Of a stretch of 64,000 nt of DNA, positions 1-10,814 are shown in pieces. The DNA comes from Talinum fruticosum (taxonomy: Eukaryota; Streptophyta; Magnoliopsida; Caryophyllales; Talinaceae). Below the pieces are notes generated by a model. It had not been told where the DNA came from. It saw only the letters and a program-made list of their open reading frames with translations, and did no database searches. The stretch's first letter is position 1; every line of letters starts with the position of its first letter. A program made the position numbers and the translations under genes. The stretch spans positions 7,349,501 through 7,413,500 of the forward strand of contig JAITYX010000005.1 in NCBI GenBank assembly GCA_021018815.1, read 5' to 3'.

Positions 1-334
1 ATCAAATGGATGTTAAATGGGCATTCCTAAATGGTTTTATTGAAGAGGAAGTCTATGTTAAGCAACCCCTGGATTTGAAAACTCGAATTTCCAAATCATG
101 TTTTTAAATTGCAAAAAGCTCTCTATGGCCTTAAACAAGCTCCCGGAGCGTGGTATGAAAGACTCGTGCATTTTCTTAGTTGAAAATGATTTTAGAAGAG
201 GTCAGATTGACAAGACTATTATTGTAAAAACCAAAGGGAAAGACTTTCTTATTGCTCGGATCTATGTTGATGATATAATCTTTGGAGCTACTAATGAAAT
301 TCTTTGTCGAGATTTTTTTGAGTTAATGAGACAG
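1..334 (+). pseudogene. Cop-A: Ty1/copia reverse transcriptase fragment
   Basis: This is a piece of the reverse transcriptase (RVT_2 type) that copies element RNA into DNA. The reading begins QMDVKWAFLNG and continues to the [16 protein letters not shown] block, the YVDD catalytic motif at 263-274, and ELMRQ. The frame is broken near 105 by a stop just before the LQKALYG block, so at least one frameshift separates the two halves. The fragment enters from outside the window and stops dead at 334, where the LTR of Cop-B starts. Intact relatives continue with EFQMSM, so Cop-B evidently inserted here. It closely resembles the RT copies at 18337-18791 and 34200-34600. It is certainly copia RT and certainly not functional. 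Confidence 0.93.
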
Positions 335-1914
335 TGAAGGTTTGCTCTGGGAGAGTCCGAGTCACCCTAGAGGGGGTGAATAGGGTGATGGAGGATTTTC
401 GTAGAAGTTCAACCTCTTTTGCCAAATAAGATACGTAAATGGATTTTGAGTCAAAATCGAGTCGAAAAGTATAGACTCGTAAAAGCCGCTTAGCTTAAAG
501 TGGCAAAGTAAACAAAGGCGTTGAGACAAGTCCGAGTCTAGAATGAACTCGGAAAGTAAACACTTGGAGATTACGTGGACACCCTCCCGGGGCAAAAAAC
601 CACAGACCATGCTAATCCAAGCACGAAGTCAAATCCACTATTTTGAGTCCACAAAATACCGTGATCCGACCGAACTCGAGTTGCTCCCTTAGACAACTCT
701 TTACAAGTTTTTCTAGACTCGAAATTCCCTTATCCGATCTAGTACTTCCTAGCTGAGATAACCCTTATAACTAGGGACAACTACACCGAGTTAACCTTTA
801 CAGCTTAGTCAAGGGACCTTAAAGAGAAAGTAAGAAAGTGTTTGTAACTAAGTACAAGACCTTACAACTCGTAAAGTAATGAAATACAGAGTGGGAGTTG
901 TAAGTAGAAGATTGAGAATAAATACAATGACTTTGCTCAAGTTCGTGTATTAACAATAGGTTTGACAATCTTCACGTCTTGTTAGTTGGCTTCTATTTAT
1001 AGATAACCAGGCAGAGTAGCCGTTATCTTCAACAGTTGTCCGAGAGTCATTTGTGACCGTTGACAAAAGCTTTTGAGTCGCTCGAAAGTATCCGTTGTGA
1101 TATGAACGTTGGACAACGGTTTAACTCTCTTGGAAGTCCCAAAACCATTGGCGGTGTCTTGAAGGATAAGGTGGAAACCACCGTTAAGCTTGGCGTTCCA
1201 GCTTTTCCAGATATGGAAACAGACAGCCACGACACAATCTTCCGGAACCGACATAGAGAAGATGAAAAGCCATGTCTCGCTGGTGATTTGACGTTTTGAA
1301 GCCGGTTACTTTTGTAATTTGAAAAGTGTATCCTCATTTGAATAACCTACAAAAGTAAATCAATTTTGGTTCTCAAAGTATAAAATACTTTGGTCCAAGA
1401 TTAGACACAGTATAATAAAATAATTAAGATAATTAAGTTGGTAATTATCCGACTCGGAAAGAGAATGGAATTTTCCGAGTCTAATATCCATATAACTCAA
1501 AATTCCATCCGAGTTAGTCTAAGCGAAGTATCAAGTAACATAAAGAATATCGAGTGAAATAACTTGATATAGACTAAACATGATTCAGACTAGAAGCACC
1601 GACTTCAGCAAGATAGAACAGATATCATGAAGTCGGATCCGAGCGAAAAATTAGTGTAATCGGTATGCGATAAATCTAAGCAATGAGGGACTCGTAACCG
1701 AGTGAGACACTCAAATCCGTTTTCCGAGTCATTCAAGAATAAGCAAGAAATACATGAAGTAAATGCTGTATCACTTAGATAAGATACCATATCACTTAGA
1801 AAAGTTTCTAAGATTCGGAGAATGCCTTGGAATGAAAACTCTATATGTAAGAAATTGTTATACCCGATTCCTTTCATATAACTCGAAAAGTGTTGTGCGG
1901 TGTCCGAGTCTTCA
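335..1914 (-). repeat. Cop-B 3' LTR (copia, minus strand)
   Basis: This is a complete LTR of about 1.58 kb. Its plus-strand left end is TGAAGGTTTGC and its right end is GAGTCTTCA, so the element ends form the inverted repeat TGAAG/CTTCA. The block reading CACCCTAGAGGGGGTGAATA near the left end recurs in every copia LTR of the window. A TATA box (CTATAAATAG on the minus strand) lies at 993-1002. A polypurine tract abuts the right end, which makes this the 3' LTR of a minus-strand element. The flanking bases on the left are GACAG; the partner copy is not in the window. Confidence 0.9.
993..1002 (-). promoter_or_regulatory. TATA box of Cop-B LTR
   Basis: The minus strand reads CTATAAATAG followed by AAGCC. 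The same decamer with the same neighbours sits at the matching place in the other intact copia LTRs. It is the likely RNA polymerase II core promoter that sets the U3/R boundary. Confidence 0.75.
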
Positions 1915-1928
1915 ATCTCCCCTTTTGA
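1915..1928 (-). other. Polypurine tract of Cop-B
   Basis: The minus strand reads CAAAAGGGGAGAT immediately before the LTR start TGAAGAC. This is the plus-strand DNA priming site of LTR elements. The same tract precedes the LTRs at 12030 and 52391. The stretch from 1929 to 2200 is the non-coding spacer between the third ORF and this tract, and I see nothing else in it. Confidence 0.85.
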
Positions 1929-2200
1929 TGAAAGGCATTCCATACTTAGACAGAAACTTTTCTTTTGGATAATTGCACAGGAAGTCGACGACTACAAGCA
2001 AGCTTAATGTATCGTAGTGTAACATGAAGTATGCTTTAATAATGAAATAATGTTAACTCGGAATTGGTGCTGTAAACACGGATAGAATTGAAGAGAAATC
2101 ATTACTTCATTAAAATTCGAAAAAACTACACAAAATAAAGAGGGAAGTCTCCCCTAAACAAGACAACAAATGTTTCTAAGTTTCTTCTCCCCAATGCCTT

Positions 2201-3626
2201 TTAGCAAAAACAACAAAAATGGAAGAAAATAACAGATAGTACAAATTTGATGTCCGGACAAAAACAAAAAAGAAATCTCTTAAAAAGAAGAAGAATCGCG
2301 GACCGAGGAATTGTGACTCGGTGCATGGCGCCTACGAGGGAGAGGGGGATTTCGAGTGGAAGCGGAGGGGTTGGAGGTACGCCGCGCTGGTAGGATCTTG
2401 ACGATGTGCTTGAGCGTGGCGGAGGGAGAACCGGGATTGCCGTCAAGGGCTCAGCTCCGAATGGCCGACCCGAACAAGTGGATCTAGGGGTTCCTCCCTA
2501 GGGACCTCGAAATGGGAGGGGCTGCTCCGGCGACCTCCCGGGGCAGCTAGATCTTCCGACCCACCCGCATCGCTATCCGAGCCGAGTACTGCTATTTGAG
2601 CTTGTGGAGCGAGTCGACCCTCGGCAGCTCCCACTGCTTCTTCTTTGTGTTCCTCCTCTTGCCCAGATGGACCTGCCTCGCCCGCAGGCTTCTCGGCGTC
2701 TCGCTGCTCGCATCTGCAGCTTCTTCTTCTTCTTCCCCGCTGTCCGAGGAGGTCGGACCCGGGCTCGAAGACACTTCGGACGCGTCCGAGTCACCACGGT
2801 CCCGAGCCGCCTTAGACCTTCTCTCTCTCGAGGAGCTCGACCAGCTCCTGCTGCTCCTTCACCAGTCCCCTCATTTCAAGAACCAGATTCTCGCTGCTCT
2901 CAAATTTGGGATTGGCCGGTCTTTTGGTTGATGGTCAAATTTTGAAGAACAGATTTAAATGACCGGAGCATGTCCCCGAAATCAAAGGACACGGAGCTGA
3001 TTTTGTCCATAAAAACGGAGGACAAAATAGCAGAGAGAGATTTGGAGGCACCTGAGGTGGAGGCACCAACAGTGGAGCAGGAGAGAGAGAGAGAGAGAGG
3101 CGGGGCATTCCGAGTCCGAGGCGGAGAAGGAGGCCTCGGCTCCGAGTTGTGCACCCGGACACCGAGTTGAGTTTCCTGGTATCCGTACCTCGGAGTTCCT
3201 TTTGTCGACAACAATGGCAACCTCGGACACAACGTTGGGGTCCGAGGGGAGAGGAACTTGGAATTGTTTGAAGATAAGGGTGAGAAGAGCACCGAAGGGA
3301 AGAGAGGTGTTCTTCTTGGTTTGGAGTTGAGCTGGCACAGCTGCCATCCGCTCAATTATGGAGGGGAAGAGGTATACTTCGTAGCCCTCAAGAATGTCAA
3401 AAAGGGCTTTCAAATGCTTGGAGTTGGGGTTCTCCTTGCTTGGAATGCTCGAGAGAAAAAGGTTCTCACCAGCGAAAGCTACGTAAGGCGTGCTTCGACT
3501 TCAACCGAGTCATTGAAAAGTTTTTCCGTGACTTAGGAAACTATTTAGCATATTTTTCAAAGAAGTCGTCGGCGACTTCGAGTGAAAGGAATGGGGTTGC
3601 TTGTTCGAGAAAAGACAGAAACCTTG
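2201..3626 (-). pseudogene. Cop-B third ORF (env-like position), C-terminal two thirds
   Basis: This is a decayed copy of the ORF that lies between pol and the 3' LTR in these Sirevirus-like elements. Its function is not known. Read on the minus strand, it shows the block LFDILEGYEVYLFPSIIERM, then NKKNT-like and LPFGALLTLIFKQF (3413-3200), then a Pro/Ser-rich linker. Next come DKISSVSFDFGDMLRSFKSV and LTINQKTGQSQI (3000-2900), an acidic Glu-rich segment (about 2770-2700), and the C-terminal motif PPPRSSTSSRSYQR (near 2420). Frames change several times. The N-terminus is missing because the sequence switches to a Gyp-1 LTR at about 3626. The element's pol is not in the window. Homology to 15175-16791, 10815-11755, 50344-51925 and 55071-56820 is clear by eye. 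Confidence 0.75.
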
Positions 3627-5458
3627 AATTTGCGGCGTTAAGAAACGATTACTAACATCGGGAAATAACAATGAGTGAGGTGTAAAGAGGAATATGAAAT
3701 GGTATTGAGTGATGTATAACCGAGGCATGGGAGTGAGAAGTGGGTGAGTATTGGGATAATTGAGTTCAAAAGATAATTAAATCCTTGAGGTTGAACTAAA
3801 TTCGAAGATAAGCGGAGCTACCGAAAGTGGAGCGATGAAAAAGGAATTAAGAACCCTGTGATTGAGTTGGACAAGAAAGAACGATTATTGGGATAGAAAC
3901 CTAAGATGAGAACAAATTACACTTGGTAATGAAGGGAATTAAAGGAATTTTAGTAGCGAAGTAAGAACGAGAACTACCCGACTAAGTGTGATTAAGAAGA
4001 GATTGATGAGTAATGTGGAAGCGTAATCAAAAAGTATTGAAACAAAGATGGTAATTGGAGAGAGTTGAGTTATAAAGTAAAGGCATAAAATAAGGAATTG
4101 AGATGAAGATAATGAATTGTGAAAAGTGAGAATGTTGAATTGAGTGATATTTGTTTGTGGTTATTGTGGCTCGTAAAATGGAATCATTCGTACTAAACCG
4201 ATGAATTGAGAAAGGCATAGTTGGAAAAGAGTTGAGAATGATTGCTTGCATTGAATGGTGGTTATTCGTACTATGTGATTGCTTTACGTGATGGTCAAAA
4301 GTAGTTTGGAAAGGAGTTTTGTATTTTACGTGAAATGATTCTTGAATGCAACTTCATGTGAACCGCCTTTCGAATGTGAATGTGTTTTAAAGAAGCAAAA
4401 CTTATTTGAGAAAGTGAATTTATAAGGGTGACACGTGGTGTCATGCCTTCCTTGATATTAAATTGATTGAGAAAGCTGTAAAGTGAAAGTGATGAATGAG
4501 TATGTGCAAATTGTTTTGAATCAACAAGGCTACGGATCGTTTAGCATACCGAAGGGTTCGAACTGGGAACGCCCAGCTAGAGACTTTGAGGGAAGGGTTC
4601 TAATAGGGGTCCTGCAGAGGCGGGATGCCCGCCCGAGACTTCCTAGAAGATAGGTCCCGGGAGCCTTTTGTCGGGGTCGCGCCCGAATTAAAGAAGTGCT
4701 AGTTCGAGTCCTCGAAGGCCTAGAATGTTGATTCAATCCCAAAAGTATGTTCATGAATGTGAAACTGTGTTTTTAAGTGATTGAAGAGTCTTGATCTTTT
4801 TCATTGCAAGAGATTTCAGTGAAAAGTATATACATTTGTATTACACTATTATGCTTTCACAGATTTCATTATTATGAGTATTATGTGTAAAGAATTTCCA
4901 TTTTAAGGGTATAAGACTCCGGTGAGCCCATGGGTTATTGCTCACCCCCAAAATTTCCCCCTTCCACCCCAGTGTGCGGGTACATTATCGAAGGTAGGAT
5001 CTATGCGTAGCACAATCTGGACCCTTGTTGACTGCCGAGTGCTAGAGCGACTCAAGGAACCGACATGCATTGTTATGATTCTAAATGTTGTATTTGTAAT
5101 TTAGTTCATATAGTTGTACTCGATGTACTATAAACCATTTAGATTGTTTTAAGTTTTATAGCATGATTGGTTGGATTTCGGTGTATGGCCGTTGAGTTGT
5201 ATACTCCGAGCGTGTGGCTCGTTGAGTTATATTATACTTTTTATACAGGGTTTTAAGACTTTAAGCCTTTGGGATAGTCTATATTACAAACGGGACTCTG
5301 CCGAAATTTTTAGTAAATCTCGGATCCTTTTGGGAAACCTCCCTTATTATCCTTAAGTTGAGTTTAAATAACCAAACCGACACCGAGAAAAGCCTTGGGA
5401 GTTCCTTTAAGGAACTCCGGTGATGTAATACTCCTAGGGGGTGTTTTGGGGTATTACA
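3627..5458 (+). repeat. Gyp-1 5' LTR (missing its first ~1.29 kb)
   Basis: The sequence matches 8980-10814 nearly base for base by eye, with scattered substitutions and small indels, and ends in GTATTACA. It starts abruptly at GAATTTGCGGCGTTAAG, which corresponds to an internal position of the complete copy. The U3 promoter half is therefore lost. A hairpin lies at 5398-5418, 40 bases before the end. Confidence 0.88.
5398..5418 (+). promoter_or_regulatory. Conserved hairpin near the 3' end of the Gyp-1 LTR
   Basis: A perfect inverted repeat has arms GGAGTTCCTT and AAGGAACTCC around a single T. It lies 40 bases before the LTR end. The second Gyp-1 LTR has it at 10757-10777 with only the outermost pair lost. 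Gyp-2 has an equivalent at 35370-35390 with one changed, still complementary, pair. A role in RNA 3'-end formation, packaging or strand transfer is inference. Confidence 0.7.
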
Positions 5459-5462
5459 TTTA

Positions 5463-5474
5463 TTGTATCAAAGC
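5463..5474 (+). other. Gyp-1 primer-binding site (degenerate)
   Basis: TTGTATCAAAGC starts four bases after the LTR end. It differs at two positions from TGGTATCAGAGC, the usual PBS complementary to the 3' end of initiator tRNA-Met. The spacing and the downstream context (ATAGATTTTGG) fit Tekay-type elements. Confidence 0.65.
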
Positions 5475-7674
5475 ATAGATTTTGGTGACCTTAAGTTTGT
5501 ATTGCATATAGCCGTCTAAGATCCTTGTTATGTGACTATGTGCTTTACTTCTAGCCGACATATGTGCGCTCTTAAATTATACCTCTGCCTTATAGGTGAC
5601 TACCTCGTTGACTTAGTTGAATTAGTTGATTGTAAACCGCCCATTGGGGTAGTGTGCGCGTGACTTGTGTGTGTTAATGGTGTGGGTAAGTGTGATCGAA
5701 ACCTTACTTATGGTGCATTACTTGTTGATCTCGTTGAGTCCTTAATTCGAAACCTCTATCTTAAGACTTCATTGATTCGAATTCTTATGTGATTAGCCGA
5801 AGGATGAGTTTAGCGATCTGAATTGTGAACTTATGTGCGTATATGTGTGAGTAACTCATGTGTGCTAAGTATGTGACTCGGGTGTGTGGCTGAATTTTTA
5901 TTTCCCTTTCGTATTTATTGATTTCGTGGTGTGACTTCTGAATCGTTAGTTGACTTAGGAATTCTACCCCTAAGAAGCATGCGAGTATTCGACTAGGTAT
6001 CGATTATTTATATACGTAGTTCCAAGGAGTTTAGAGAGTGCCTAGTTGATTTTAGATGGGAAAAGGGAAGACATACGACGCATTAGCATAAGTAAAGCAT
6101 ACTTGGAGACTCTTGACTCCATTTGTTGATTTAGGTATAGAGGCTCCCTTTGAGAGTTGTCATTAAGGAAGGAATTGAAATGTCACATTGTTGAATAGGA
6201 TAGGGCTGAGCGCCACGAGTGTGGAGGAATACATGCATATATTTACGAAAATACTTACGAGATGGGTACTTTTGGAAGTTATAAATAAGGATTCGAAGCT
6301 ATGGGGGAAAATTAATGGGAAATACAATGTGAGAGGTTCGTTGTATCATTCGTGGAATTGGTTTTTGTGATACTTATATTTGAGTCCATAATTGAGAATG
6401 TTAAACTTGGTATTTTTCTTGGAAATGCATGTTGATTCGGACATGTTGGAAGGTATCCTTTGGGATGCATTTGGGAGTTATATTGGAGAAACAGATTGAT
6501 TTAGGGATTTACTCTACTTCCATCTAAGTTTTGGGTCAACCAAACATAGGGCGTCACGGTTATGGAGATCCATCTACGAGTTCCAATTTGAGAAACTTGT
6601 GAGAAACGTCTAGAATAAGCCGAGCATGAGGCTATAAGAGAGCTAAGCAATCACATTGAAGGTTATGCTTTCCACCATTTGAGTTCTTTGACTTAACTAT
6701 TTCATTAAGAGGAATTGATTGATGAATATGGGAATCATACCTTCTATCACTTTAAGTTTACATGTGGCAATTCTTTGTGGGTAATCGAAACATTAGAAAT
6801 TGGAAGTAGTTTCTTTGGGTTCTTTATAAACTTTGGGAATAATCATGATCTTGTAGGTGGAGTGTCTCGTTATAAGGGAAGTTTAGAAGTTGCTCTATCA
6901 CTCCCATACCTTACTTGGAGTTCGTTGGGTTACTAGTGCTCACAGGAGCGACTATAAGTGCTTGGGGATGAGATACTTTGAGTTTTACAAAAGGATCGTA
7001 GGTTGGATCTTGACTCCCATAGAGGTGAAAGAATGACATGAGAACCCCTACTACTTATCGTAGTTACCAAAAGTGCTTAAGGATCTTGTGGTGCTAGATA
7101 TGATCACATATGGTTTGGTTGCCTCTTAAGTTTGATTTGGTTCAAATTCCGGCGTTTTGCTTATACTTCCGAGCTCTCTCTACTTCCTCTTTGGTGGCGT
7201 TACTTGCCTAGCATGTCCGCCATCCTTACTACTTCGACCAGTGATGCATCATAGATAATTCGTTGAACTGGCCATTCCACTAGCCGGGCCATAGAGTTTG
7301 CTTACGTTTATGGAAGATAAGGAGCTACCAGGTGGTGTGAGATATTTGAACTATGTGTGTACCTAATTCATGTGTTGATTGCATAAGGATTTGGTGGAGG
7401 CATTAGGGTTCGGCGTAAGATAAGTGATGGGATCACAACTTCCAAGCCAACTTATTGCCCTTTGGATGCGATTTGCTCCTCGGGCCCATAATAGAGTGAT
7501 TAGACGCACGAAAAGTTGGTAGAAAGGAGGCTGGAATTCATGGACCCCAAACGAGTCTAAGTGCCTCCGTGAATCGGAGTTCGAGCTCAGTAGCACTTGT
7601 ATGGGCAGCTTGGACTTATTTGAGTGTTTGTAGCCGGACGCTACTCATTGCGAATTTCGAGGACGAAATTCTTG
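5475..7674 (+). other. Gyp-1 internal region, no recognisable protein
   Basis: This 2.2 kb stretch between the LTRs holds only short open frames, the longest about 73 codons (6715-6936) and 60 codons (6188-6370). I found no CCHC knuckle, protease, RT (xxDD), RNase H or integrase motif in any frame. The final bases (CGAGGACGAAATTC, then the purine tract) match the 3' end of Tekay/Del pol regions, so the interior is probably a remnant or a replaced internal region of a non-autonomous element. Coding decay beyond recognition is also possible. Confidence 0.6.
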
Positions 7675-7689
7675 TAAGGAGGGGAGAAA
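7675..7689 (+). other. Gyp-1 polypurine tract
   Basis: TAAGGAGGGGAGAAA lies directly before the LTR start TGTAATACC. It is preceded by CGAGGACGAAATTC, a phrase commonly found at this place in Tekay/Del-type elements. Confidence 0.8.
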
Positions 7690-10600
7690 TGTAATACCGG
7701 AATTTTAAAGAAAAGCAAATGAAAAGCATAGAATTATCGAATATTATTCCCGCAGACTAGGGGTTGAGTGACCGATTTTATTTACGGCCGGACATATTAC
7801 ATTAGTATCCCTTTGGAGGTTGGTGTTGAATAAATTAAATCAAGGAAATTGCCTTCCTTTTTCATCCGAGCTAAACTATTGGGCGATTAGGAATTGTCGT
7901 GGCCGGCGTATTAAAATAATTTCGGACTCGGTAGCGTAAGACGACGGAAGGGAGGAGATATAGACTAGTCTTATATGGGCCGGTGATTACTTAGTTGAAT
8001 TATGAAGAGATGGGATAGAAACTAAGTAAGGGGTCCAATAAGGATCATTAACCAACCAATTAAGCGGTGGACAGAGATAGGTAGAGAGAGGGGGCTTGGA
8101 GGCCCGCGCAGAGGAAAATGTAAAGAGAAACGCGGGAGGGGAACGCACGTAAAGAGAGGGAGAGCGAGTAGGAGCGAGGGGAAGCACCGGAAACCGAGCA
8201 GCCGGAGGGTACGGCAGCCCGAGGACAAGCGGCGGACGAAGGAAAAAGAAAAGAGGGGGCGAAAGAAAGAAGGAGCGAGAACTGCAACAGGAAAGCGAGA
8301 GAAGGGAAGGCGAGTGAGAGAAGCAGAGGAGGTCGGAGGCAGCGCGGCGAGCAAGAGAACGGCGACCGACGAGCGAGGGTACACAGCTGAGCGAAAAGGG
8401 GCCGGCGATGAGACATCAATGGCGGAGCGAGAAACAGAGGGGGAACCCGAGCGAAATCCGAGCAGAGACAGAGGAGGTGAGAACTAGAGGCAAAAGGGAC
8501 GGCGGTGAGGGAGAAAGACCGGCGGTGAGCCGCGAGGACAAGACCAAGGGGAACCCGAGATGCTAAACCGGAAGCAAGAAGGAGCGAGGGTCCCCTGAAA
8601 CCAAACACAACCGAGCGCAGAATACGGATAGCGAGCAATTCAATCGATTCCAAACCCTAGAATTCGAGGTGGGTAGTCTTATACTCTAAACTATTAGTAA
8701 ATTCGAAATCCGAATGAGTTTATCGTGATTTTTGAATGTGATTGTGAATATTGAATATGTATGCTATTGAATGAGTTAGTAATTGCTGGAAGTTGAATTA
8801 GGAGTTGTGACGGGAAATGGTAGTTGTTAAGGCCTGAAGTTAAAACTAGGAAATTCGGACGGAGCCGAGTTGCTTGGGTATACCGAGTAGTATCGAGAGT
8901 CGAGTCGGTTAGGGCTAAGTACGTATGGTTTGGGCATAAGTTATGAATTGATATTCAAATTGAGTCTTAGAGATTTACTGAATTTGCGGCGTTAAGAAAC
9001 GATTACTAACATCGGGAAATAACAATGAGTGAGGTGTAAAGAGGAATATGAAATGGTATTGAGTGATGCATAACCGAGGCATGGGAGTGAGAAGTGGGTG
9101 AGTATTGGGATAATTGAGTTCAAAAGATAATTAAATCCTTGAGGTTGAACTAAATTCGAAGATAAGCGAAGCTACCAAAAGTGGAGCGATGAAAAAGGAA
9201 TTAAGAACCCCGTGATTGAGTTGGACAAGAAAGAACGATTATTGGGATAGAAACCTAAGATGAGAACAAATTACACTTGGTAATGAAGGGAATTAGAGGA
9301 ATTTTAGTAGCGAAGTAAGAACGAGAACTACCCGACTAAGCGTGATTAAGAAGAGATTGATGAGTAATGTGGAAGCGTAATGGAAAAGTATTGAAACAAA
9401 GATGGTAATTGGGGAGAGTTAAGTTATAAAGTAAAGGCATAAAATAAGGAATTGAGATGAAGACAATGAATTGTGAAAAGTGAGAATGTTGAATTGAGTG
9501 ATATCTCGCTTGTGGTTATTGTGGCTCGTAAAATGTAATCATTCGTACTAAACCGATGAATTGAGAAAGGCATAGTTGGAAAAGAGTTGAGAATGATTGC
9601 TTGCATTGAATGGTGGTTATTCGTACTATGTGATTGCTTTACGTGATGCTCAAAAGTAATTTCGAAAGGAGTTTTGTATTTTACGTGAAATGATTCTTGA
9701 ATGCAACTTCATGTGAACCGCCTTTCGAACGTGAATGTGTTTTAAAGCAGCAAAACTTATTTGAGAAAGTGAATTTATAAGGGTGACACGTGGTGTCATG
9801 CCTTCCTCGATATTAAATTGATTGAGAAAGCTGTAAAGTGAAATATGATGAATGAGTATGTGCAAATTGTTTTGGATCGACCGGCTACGGATCGTTTAGC
9901 ATATCGAAGGGTTCGAACCGGGGAACGCCCAACTAGAGACTTCGAGGGAAGGGTTCTAATAGGGGTCCTGCAGAGGCGGGATGCCCGCCCGAGACTTCCT
10001 AGAAGATAGGTCCCGGGAGCCTTTTGTCGGGGTCGTGCCCCGAATTAAAGAAGTGCTAGTTCGAGTCCTCGAAGGCCTAGAATGTTGATTCAATCCCAAA
10101 ATTATGTTCATGAATGTGAAACTATGTTTTTAAGTGATTGAAGAGTCTTGATCTTTTTCATTGCAAGAGATTTCAAGTGAAAAGTATATAGATTTGTATT
10201 ACACTATTATGCTTTCACAAATTTCATTATTATGAGTATTATGTGTAAAGAATTTCCATTTTAAGGTATAAGACTCCGGTGAGCCCGTGGTTTATTGCTC
10301 ACCCCCACAAATTTCCCCTTTACACCCGAGTGTGCAGGTACATTATCGAAGGTAGGATCTACGCGTAGCACAATCTGGACCCTTGTTGACTCGCTGAGTG
10401 CTAGAGCGACTCAAGGAAGTGACATGCATTGTTATGATTCTAAATGTTGTATTTGTAATTTAGTTCATATAGTTGTACTCGATGTACCGTAAACCATTTA
10501 GATTGTTTTAAGTTTTATAGCATGATTAGTTGGACTCCGGCGTGTGGCCGTTGAGTTGTATACTCCGAGCGCGTGGGTCGTTGAGTTATATTATACTTTT

Positions 10601-10814
10601 TATGTAGGGTTTTAAGGCTTTAAGCCTTTGGGATAGTCTATATTACAAACAGGACTCTGCCGAAATTTTTAGTAAATCTCGGATCCTTTTGGGAAAACTC
10701 CCTTATTATCCTTAAGTTGAGTTTAGACTACCAAACCAACATTAGAAAGAGCCTTGGGAGTTCCTTTAAGGAACTCGGCAATGTAATACTCCTAGGGGTG
10801 TTTTGGGGTGTACA
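7690..10814 (+). repeat. Gyp-1 3' LTR, complete (~3.1 kb)
   Basis: It starts TGTAATACCGG and ends GGGGTGTACA. Its second part repeats 3627-5458. The segment 8060-8650 is strongly purine-rich on this strand, and long antisense open frames there are composition effects. A GC-rich block at 9900-10060, also in the left LTR at 4540-4700, carries CAGAGGCGGGATGCCCGCC. The sequence right of 10814 resumes inside a copia third ORF in plus orientation. Confidence 0.88.

Larger units (their letters stand above)
3627..10814 (+). mobile_element. Gyp-1: non-autonomous Tekay-like Ty3/gypsy element, left LTR truncated
   Basis: The element has two copies of a long LTR (3627-5458, truncated; 7690-10814, complete) around a 2.2 kb interior. 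The LTR ends are TGTAATAC and a degraded GTATTACA. The first LTR is followed by a PBS-like site, and the second is preceded by a CGAGGACGAAAT and AAGGAGGGGAGA tract, which is typical of Tekay/Del-type chromoviruses. No gag or pol domain can be read, so it is a non-autonomous derivative or an internally deleted copy. Both outer junctions join copia third-ORF DNA, but of opposite orientation (minus on the left, plus on the right). The left side is therefore a rearrangement, not an insertion edge. Confidence 0.82.

Noticed and set aside
2596..2945. Plus-strand frames of 111-113 codons
   Set aside because: They are antisense shadows of the Cop-B third ORF, whose minus-strand reading matches four other copies.
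4540..4700. GC-rich block with paired segments that first looked like a small RNA gene
   Set aside because: It is part of the Gyp-1 LTR and recurs in the second LTR at 9900-10060. No tRNA arms or A/B boxes fit.
8060..8653. 197-codon open frame on the minus strand
   Set aside because: It lies in the purine-rich part of the Gyp-1 LTR. The peptide is low-complexity Leu/Ser/Arg-rich and opposite to the transcribed strand, and overlapping long frames in other phases show a composition effect.
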